DNA of 64,000 nucleotides. Source: Riptortus pedestris. Taxonomy: Eukaryota > Arthropoda > Insecta > Hemiptera > Alydidae. The notes beneath the pieces were generated by a model. The model worked only from the letters and a program-made list of their open reading frames with translations. It was not told where the DNA came from and searched no databases. The stretch's first letter is position 1. Each line of letters opens with the position of its first letter. The stretch spans positions 26,354,001 to 26,418,000 of the forward strand of contig CM032230.1 of NCBI GenBank assembly GCA_019009955.1. Direction: 5' to 3'. Made by a program: the position numbers and the translations under genes. Positions 57,244-64,000 of the stretch are shown here, piece after piece.

Positions 57244-57639
57244 AAAATGAGGTGATTTCAATTTAGAAGTTACATTGTTGTTTCCCAGCAATAATATTGG
57301 ATCTGTTGGAGAGGCCAATAGATTGTTAAAGTTCTACGAAATTCTTTGATGCACAGGTTTGTGATGACGAACGTATTATTTCACTTATTTTTAAATTTTA
57401 TGGTAAAGATCATTTATTGCTAATTCTTTTTCTTATCTCAATCAATTAGACTCAATAATAGTACCATTAAATTAAATTACAGCACCATACCCTCAATAAA
57501 CTGTTTCAGAACATAGTTCTTTAACTAAAATAAATTTGTTTCCATATACGCCAGGATTTCTATTTTTAGAAAACCTAATGTAAAAAGAAATCATATTGAA
57601 GTGACACCATTATTCTGAGAGCATTTATATTCAACGGAT

Positions 57640-57965
57640 CAAAAAAAATTTAATACTGCAGGAAAGGGTATATATAGAGGATGAAATATATATACAAAGC
57701 TATGGAGAGCAGCGGAAGATTCAGTTTAAGCCCTTCGGGAAATCAAGTGGCTCTGCCAAATGTCTTTGTAGAACCAATTCTATTTGCATAAAGATTCCAG
57801 TTGGTCGCACACTAAAGCATTTCTCCGGAAGAGAGGTAAAGTCACCGTTTCTCTTTCCTAACGCAGAGTTTTCAATTCAGATACGACTGCCAAAGGTATA
57901 GGATACCAATAAAGCCATGCAAATACATGTTTGTCTCGTCAACTCTCAACCGGAAGCGTTTTTTT
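57640..57965. other. GC-richer unique island, possible conserved non-coding DNA
   Basis: About 320 bp of non-repeat sequence (GAGCAGCGGAAGATTCAGTT, TTTCTCCGGAAGAGAGGTAA) ending next to an HLE copy. There are no splice-bounded ORFs. Confidence 0.25.
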
Positions 57966-58004
57966 TTCTCAGTAGAGCTGTTTGAACACGAAATAACAAA
58001 ACAA

Positions 58005-58772
58005 AAAGTCCGCCACGCAGGGGCTGCGTAAACTAAGCAGATTTCCCACGTGAAGTTTTACAACAAATAAATCTACATACTGGTAACGACACCGTGAATG
58101 TTAAAGGTATAAATACAAACGGTAATAAAAAAAAACCATGCAATCAATTTACAGGTTAATGATATCTACAATGGAAAGCTTCTGAATTGTAAACAACCTG
58201 GGCAGCCAACTTCGCGGCGCTGAATATATAAAATTATTCTAGACTGGCAAAATGAATAATTAATGAAATATATCTGAATATAACATATTAGTATTAACAT
58301 CTGAATATAACATAGCTAGTGGAGTAATTTGAAATGAATCAGAATAATTTTTATCTCAATCACTCAGATTTTAGTAATCCAAAAACAAAAGAAGAGAGGG
58401 GGGGGGGTCAACGAACGTATTTGTTTGTACCTCGTATAATAAAGGTTTCTTAAAAACAATATTAGGTATTTAACTTTCGAAAAATGTGGCTTATTGTACA
58501 ATAGAGTAGTGTTTATGATTGATTCTGTACAATTTTTCGATTCGACGTATAGTAACGGAGATATTTGGAATTTTCAAAGTTCTCCCCTTCCCCTCTCCTT
58601 TGTAAGATTTCACCCATTAACGGAATCCATTTTTCTTTTTGCTTAACACTAAATATATCGACTAACTATCGAGTGTGGTAACGATCAAACAATAATTTCG
58701 TCCTCTAGAGCGTTAACAGACATATATGTATACCATGTGTGTGTGTTTTGTGGTGGGTCTGTTGTTATATAT

Positions 58773-58837
<65 letters not shown>

Positions 58838-58972
58838 CAATTTTTCAGTGACCTCTTTTTCTTCATCTCCTCGGTAGGATCTATGGACATTTAAAAAAAA
58901 TAAATAAAACGAAAATCGCGTCATGAGTACGACATCAATAGCTGATTCATTTAAGGGAAATCTGCTAAAATG
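58005..58972 (+). mobile_element. HLE repeat, full-length, long subfamily
   Basis: AAGTCCGCCACGCAGGGGCT to TTAAGGGAAATCTGCTAAAA. (TA)n is at 58780-58830. Its right end is followed without a gap by the tandem units at 58850-59380. Confidence 0.8.
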
Positions 58973-59380
58973 GAAATATCTCGGTTAATAAGTGAGATAG
59001 GAAAAAATGTATATAACAATTTTGCAACGACCTCTTTTTCGATATCTCCTAGGTAAGATCCATGGACATTTAAAAAAAAAAAAATAAAACGAAAATCGCG
59101 TCATGAGTACGAAATCAATAGCTGATTCTTTTAAGGGAAATCTGCTGAAATGGAAATATCTCGGCTAATATGTGAGATCGGAAAAAAATGTATATAACAA
59201 TTTTGCACCGACCTCTTTTTCGTCATCTCCTAGGTACGATAGATGGACATTTGAAAAAAAATAAATAAATCGAAAATCGCGTCATGAGTACGACATCAAT
59301 AGCTGATTCTTTTAAGGGAAATCTGCTAAAATGGAAATATCTCGGTTAATATGTGAGATCGGAAAAAATGTATATAAGAA
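58850..59380 (+). repeat. Three tandem units of about 180 bp made of HLE right ends
   Basis: GACCTCTTTTTC starts at 58850, 59029 and 59210 (periods 179 and 181). Each unit holds the HLE right part: GTCATGAGTACGACATCAAT, AGCTGATTC and the end AAGGGAAATCTGCT. It is joined directly to an HLE left-internal piece (ATGGAAATATCTCGGTTAAT to ATGTATATAACAATTTT). Confidence 0.85.
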
Positions 59381-59463
59381 TTTTTATATACAACTAAGTT
59401 TGCATTAAGACAGATTCTATACATATCTCCCAACATATCCAATTTCAGTCGTTCACGACTTCA

Positions 59464-60029
59464 TTTTAGCAGATTTCCCTTAAGGGAAATCAGCTATTGA
59501 GGTTGTACTGACGACGCGATTTTCGAAATTTTTCTTCAAATGTCCATCGACCAGGAAATTACGAAAATGAGGTCCGTTCAAAACTGTGTATATATATTTA
59601 TATATATGTCTGTTGACGTTCTAGCGGCCGCTGTTTTTGTTTGATCGTTACCAAACATGACATTTAGTCGTTTTATGCAAAAAGACAGATCAAGTTCGTT
59701 AATGGCTGAAATCGGACCAGTGGGAGATTTTCGAAAATTCAAAATATCTCCGTTACCATACGTGGGATCAAAAAAGTGTATAAAATCAATCTTATTTTAC
59801 ATTAAATTTACTATAAATATTGTTCTATACATGTATTCTCTATATTGAATATTAACCGAGATATATGCATTTTTATTAAATATGGGCCGGTCACGGAAGA
59901 CTGAGTGTCCCGCCAAAAGCTAGTTCGGCCCTTTGCCGTAACGGTTCGGCTCTCGTATGGAGATTTCTCTATTGTATAACTTCACGTGTGAAATCTGCTT
60001 AGTTTACGCAGCCACTGTGTGACGGACTT
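59464..60029 (-). mobile_element. HLE repeat, full-length
   Basis: TTTTAGCAGATTTCCCTTAA at the right end, a short (TA)n at 59588-59607, CCCGCCAAAAGCTAGTTCGG, and the left end GAAATCTGCTTAGTTTACGC then AGCCACTGTGTGACGGACT. Confidence 0.85.
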
Positions 60030-60034
60030 GTATT

Positions 60035-60962
60035 TTAATTTTGTAACGTGTATTTGTAAGTTTTACCTGTTAACAGCATCCATTACAAGGGGCAGTTTAT
60101 AATGATGAATTGAAAACATTTACCTCTAGGCTCTAAACATCAATACGAAGATATTTTCAGTATTGAATGAGTAATAAAACAGTCCCTCTCTATAATAAAG
60201 AAATTAAACCTCGCACCTTATTCGAGTATTCGCGTTTTAGTAGAAGCTGAAAAATTGATATCAGAAGAAGTATACTTATATGCAAAATTAAGGACAGTAG
60301 GACTTAGGCCGAATTTCTCCATTCTATTAGTGTTAGAAAATATAATGCATACGACAAATTTTGTTTGACAGAAAGATATCTACAAATTTAGCTCCTTAAA
60401 TTCATATTTGTAAATGTACTTACGATTTTATTTGAAACCTATGAAATTTCCATTGCTATACAAAAATATGGTAGAAGGTTGCGTCAAACATGCTGTGTTT
60501 GCTACTCGGGTTAATAGGCACGGTTTTACTACAATTATTAAATACCTATGACGGAATTCAACCCAGAAATCTCTTTTTAGGAGATCTTTCTTGAGAAAAA
60601 TAAACAAATTTCTTTAAAAAATACAACCAGTTTTTAATGATAAATAGATTGTTCTAAATCCTCTCCAAACGTCCGTATCTAGTAAATTACAATAACTAGG
60701 TATTACTACTTTATCAGCTGATTCTAAGGTCTGTGGGCATTTATTGGAAGCAAATGCTTACTTGTGAAAAAATACAATTCACTGATTCTCCATTAGGTAA
60801 ATGTAGGAATATATCATATGTAAATGATGTCATATGCATTACATTTTCTATTACCATATATAATCGCCTACAGAGCTCCTGCCATATGCTAATGGTTTAT
60901 CGATCTCAACTGAAACATGGCATCACTGGCCTGTCTTGACGTATGTTTTAGTTCTGAAACGA

Positions 60963-61010
<48 letters not shown>

Positions 61011-61320
61011 TAGATAGATAGATAGATAGAGAGATAGATAGATAGTGTGTCCAAGACAAATAATTTCGAAGAAGAAATATGAAAACCAAACATTTTCTAG
61101 ATGACAGTACTTCCTTTACTTCACACAAGAAAGTATAATATGTGCATTACATAGCTTGAAATGTAATGGACATTAATATGCTCTCACACAGTATGTGCAT
61201 TTCAATGCATGCATGTTTGGAGAGTTATATAACACTGAAAAATATTAATAATAGAAAATAATCTATCTTATAACTTGTTCAATAAATTTACAAAATATTA
61301 ATTTTAGTTTTTTTCTTTGT
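60035..61320. other. AT-rich intronic DNA with (TA)n(GATA)n
   Basis: A (TA)n(GATA)n tract lies at 60968-61045. Otherwise it is unique AT-rich sequence without a gene. Confidence 0.3.
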
Positions 61321-61325
61321 TCCAG

Positions 61326-61352
61326 GTGAGTTCAATATTTACGATAATAATC
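61326..61352 (+). CDS. Candidate 27-nt microexon or recursive splice site
   Basis: A very strong acceptor (TTTTTTTCTTTGTTCCAG) precedes 27 nt followed by the consensus donor GTAAGTA. In phase 1 after the 15-nt candidate exon it reads Gly-Glu-Phe-Asn-Ile-Tyr-Asp-Asn-Asn plus one base, so it is again phase 1 with no stop. The first six bases of the exon are themselves a donor (CAG|GTGAGT), the textbook layout of a recursive splice (ratchet) point. It may therefore be skipped, included or used only as a ratchet site. The gene would continue beyond the window. It lies in a short unique stretch between repeats. Confidence 0.4.
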
Positions 61353-61445
61353 GTAAGTAAAAAATGTATCCATTAATTATATTTATCAGGAGATTATTAT
61401 ACCTTTGTAGTTGAATTCTTAGAAATGATTAGTGGGCTCTCAGTT

Positions 61446-61540
61446 ATTAGCAGATTTCCCTTAGGGGAAATCAGCTATTGAAGTCGTCGAATTCATACTC
61501 GATTTTTGAAACATTTCCTCAAATGCCCACCGATATATAT
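61446..61540 (-). mobile_element. HLE repeat, right-end fragment
   Basis: TTAGCAGATTTCCCTTAGGG to CAAATGCCCACCGATATAT. Confidence 0.6.
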
Positions 61541-62126
61541 AATGTAATATACTATAATGATAGAAGATAACGGAAATATGTATATAAAAAAGCCCGTCAC
61601 GCAGGGGATGCGTAAATTTAGCAGATTTCCCACGTGAAGTTTTACAATAGAGGAACCTGCCTAATAACAACTGTAGTAGTAAGAAACCTTTAAACCTAAA
61701 ACATTTAGGGCGTAATAACCCAGTAGTTTCTAGCCCCAAAAAACAGTTAACTTAACCTCTAAACCTATTCACGAGGGACGAATAGTTATGGAAACGGCCG
61801 CCAGAGCTCTCGGCGGAAAGTCCGAACATAGCCTACTGGTGACCACACGCAGAATACAAATGCAAATATCTCGGTTAATATTCAAGATACAGAATAAATG
61901 TATAGAACAATATTTATAGTAAATTTAATTTGCAATAAGATTTATTCTATACAAGTTTTCGACCTGACGCATAATAACGGAGATATTTTGAATTTTCGAA
62001 AATCCCCCCCTCCCACTGGTCCGATTTCAGCCATTAACGAACTTGATCTTCCTTTTTACATAAAACGATTAAATTCCGAGTTTGGTAAAGATCAAACAAA
62101 AATTGCGACCGCTAGAGCGCTAACAG

Positions 62127-62177
<51 letters not shown>

Positions 62178-62180
<3 letters not shown>

Positions 62181-63930
62181 TAGCTAAGGTACCCGGCTTC
62201 GCTCGGGAAATCATTTGAGGCTGAATGATAATAGTATTATTATTTTTTTTTTTTTGAGCAAGGCTTCAATGTTTACTACACTTCCCGTCTGGGCGCATTG
62301 TTTTCCCGTGAGGGTCAGGCAGGCGACGTATAGATGAGAAATATTAATTTTGAAGAATAAATAAAAATGTGGTCCTAATCTATCCCTCTCCACTTTTCCA
62401 ACTCACCTTTTTGAATACTTCAAACCATAATCGTGGATAGCATTTATTACAATTAAATATCCTCTATAATGAAACTTATTTCCTGTCAAAAACCAATCCG
62501 AGCACATATAGTTTAAACATAGTTTTGTACATTAGATTATATTCGTAATAGTAGAGCTCAGTAAAAATCATTTCCAGTAATGCCAGCATTTCACAGGAAA
62601 TAAATTAACTCAATTAACTGTTTAGGCTCCGACCTCCTTCCGCTCCAGCATCTCCATAGTTTTCCTTAAAATATTGATTCAAAGTATTATTTTATTATTC
62701 ATTTGAGGCTGAATGGTGATGGTATATTTTTGGCAAGGCTTTACTTTGCACAATATTTAGACATTTACCCGTTCCAGTGTTTAGGGTTAAAACCCGTTGT
62801 TGGCATTTGTAAATAATAAAATTATTTTTTTATGTAAGACTTCACTGTCCTGCATATTGTCATATTTCCCGTCTCCTGTGCATTATGCATAGATTTGAAT
62901 TAATAAGGAGAAAATATTGACATACATTTGAATTAATTTTTTCAGGAGAGGTACCTGGTAGTTCATATTGAAATGAAGTGTTGAGCAAATTTCTCTAAAT
63001 AACAAAATAAACAACTTTTGTTATGAGCATATTTGCCGAAACCCCAATAGGAAATCATTATTATTAATTTCAGGCCTCCCTTATAACCCCCACCCCTGCC
63101 CGTCCCTAGAAATGTTAGTATGACTTATTATAAGGAAGGCGTTAGTGCTAATACACATACTGAGTGTTTTATTTAGTTCGGTTGAGTCTTTTGTGCCAAA
63201 TAAAATTGTTGACTCCCGCTATAATTTTTAGCGTATAACGCCTTTATACTTCCGTATACGGCAAAAGTGCATATAACAAAAGTTACTCTAAATAACAAAA
63301 TAAACAACTTTTGTTATGTGCATATTTGCTGAAAAAGCAATAGGAAACGAAATATCGGTATTTTTAATTTCAGGCCTCCCTTATAACCCCCACTCCTGCC
63401 CGTCCCTAGAAATGTTAGTATGGCTTATTATAAGGAAGGCGTTAGTACTAATTCACATACCGAGTTTGGTTTAGTTCGGTTGAGTCTTTTCTGCCAAATA
63501 AAATTGTGGACTCCCGCAATAGTTTTTAGTGTATAACGCATTTATACTTCTGTATATGGCAAAAGTCCACATAATAAAAGTTACTCTAAATTACAAAATA
63601 AACAATTTTTGTTATGTGCATATTTGCTGAAAAAGCAATAGGAAACGAAATATCGCTATTTTTAATTTCAGGCCTCCCTTATAACCCCCACTCCTGTTTG
63701 CCTTAGAGAATATTAATATAGCCTAAAGTCTAAGTTGGGCTAGTAGTAATATACATACCAAGTTTCATAAAATTCGGTTCAGCCGTTTATGCGTGAAAAG
63801 GTAACAAACAAACAAACAAATAAACAAACAGACACCAAAGAAACAAAATGCAGTTATGGTGTCTATGACATGTGAAACGAAAAGTTATCGTGAAATTTCG
63901 CGAAAAAAATCAATGTACAGACAGAGGTTA
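62178..63930 (+). mobile_element. Non-autonomous repeat with ACCCGGCTTCGC head, inserted in (TA)n
   Basis: The head TACTAGCTAAGGTACCCGGC plus TTCGCTCGGG is a sequence very common in arthropod genomes. The 3' part reads AAATTCGGTTCAGCCGTTTA followed by repeats of CAAA (63807-63830), also typical. Between them are a duplicated 5' block (TTTGAGGCTGAATG at 62214 and 62703) and a 300-bp tandem repeat (63071-63700). No ORF was recognised. Both ends sit in (TA)n belonging to one HLE copy. Confidence 0.65.
63071..63700 (+). repeat. Tandem repeat of about 300 bp (three starts)
   Basis: CAGGCCTCCCTTATAACCCC begins at 63071, 63371 and 63669, giving periods of 300 and 298 bp. Units also share TTATAAGGAAGGCGTTAGT and ACAAAATAAACAA. 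It is the central part of the 62178-63930 element. Confidence 0.85.
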
Positions 63931-63931
63931 C

Positions 63932-63985
<54 letters not shown>

Positions 63986-64000
63986 GAACGGACCTCATTT

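Larger units (their letters stand above)
61588..64000 (+). mobile_element. HLE repeat, split by the ACCCGG repeat, running off the window
   Basis: AAGCCCGTCACGCAGGGGAT at the left, with the AGAGCTCTCGGCGGAAAGTC segment, to GACCGCTAGAGCGCTAACAG and (TA)n (62128-62178). After the insertion the (TA)n resumes at 63938 and is followed by ATTTTGAACGGACCTCATTT at the window edge. Confidence 0.8.

Overview
The window is eukaryotic DNA from a repeat-rich, AT-rich metazoan genome, most likely an arthropod and probably an insect. The pointers are spliceosomal splice signals, a tRNA-derived SINE, several non-LTR retrotransposon fragments, four piggyBac-type remnants, a Merlin-type element, and a repeat carrying the ACCCGGCTTCGCTCGGG head common in arthropod genomes. 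I cannot name the species. There is no operon structure, no rRNA, and no functional tRNA gene that I can recognise.

Host coding sequence is very sparse. The only convincing piece is a GC-rich exon at 25433-25546 (+). It encodes the N-terminus of a probable type II or signal-anchored membrane protein: a short Arg-rich tail followed by a hydrophobic segment. It ends in phase 1. Two tiny candidate exons downstream, of 15 nt (42089-42103) and 27 nt (61326-61352), have good splice signals and keep the same frame and phase, so the gene may run through tens of kb of intron and leave the window on the right. If so, nearly everything from 25.5 kb to 64 kb is intron. The protein is not identified.

The bulk of the window is one repeat family, here called HLE. 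It appears about 40 times as full copies and fragments on both strands. A full copy is about 0.55-0.8 kb. Its left end is GTCCGTCACGCAGGGGCTGCG, which folds as ACGCAG-GGG-CTGCGT, followed by AGCAGATTTCCC. The middle holds a C-rich tract and a (TA)n tract. The right end is the palindrome around TTTCCCTTAAGGGAAA ending ATCTGCTAA. A subterminal left repeat matching the terminal right repeat, plus a right-end hairpin, an internal microsatellite and no ORF, resembles non-autonomous Helitron-like (Helentron/HINE) elements. That assignment is inference. Several subfamilies differ in their left halves.

Other elements sit on or inside HLE copies. The piggyBac-type deletion derivatives (7256-8055, 46263-47693, 48843-49603, 53263-54393) keep N-terminal and/or cysteine-rich C-terminal transposase pieces. 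tRNA-derived SINEs occur at 6674-6910, 37550-37772, 39866-40030, 42971-43131, 44989-45060 and 48661-48815. A Merlin-like element with 8-bp target duplications and an intact 119-codon zinc-ribbon ORF lies at 56280-56968. A foldback element lies at 17198-17648. LINE fragments lie at 592-992, 22600-23330, 35990-36895, 38645-39865 and 51490-51775. The (TA)n tract inside HLE is a repeated landing place for other repeats.

Satellite-like sequence includes a perfect 31-unit (C15A) array at 3120-3616, an 89-bp minisatellite at about 43400-44800, a 0.6-kb (GA)n tract at 54949-55571, a T-rich tandem array at 34400-34800, a three-unit array of about 180 bp made from HLE ends at 58850-59380, and a 300-bp tandem repeat at 63071-63700. 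The remaining stretches are AT-rich unique DNA with no gene I can support. A few GC-richer islands may be conserved regulatory DNA.
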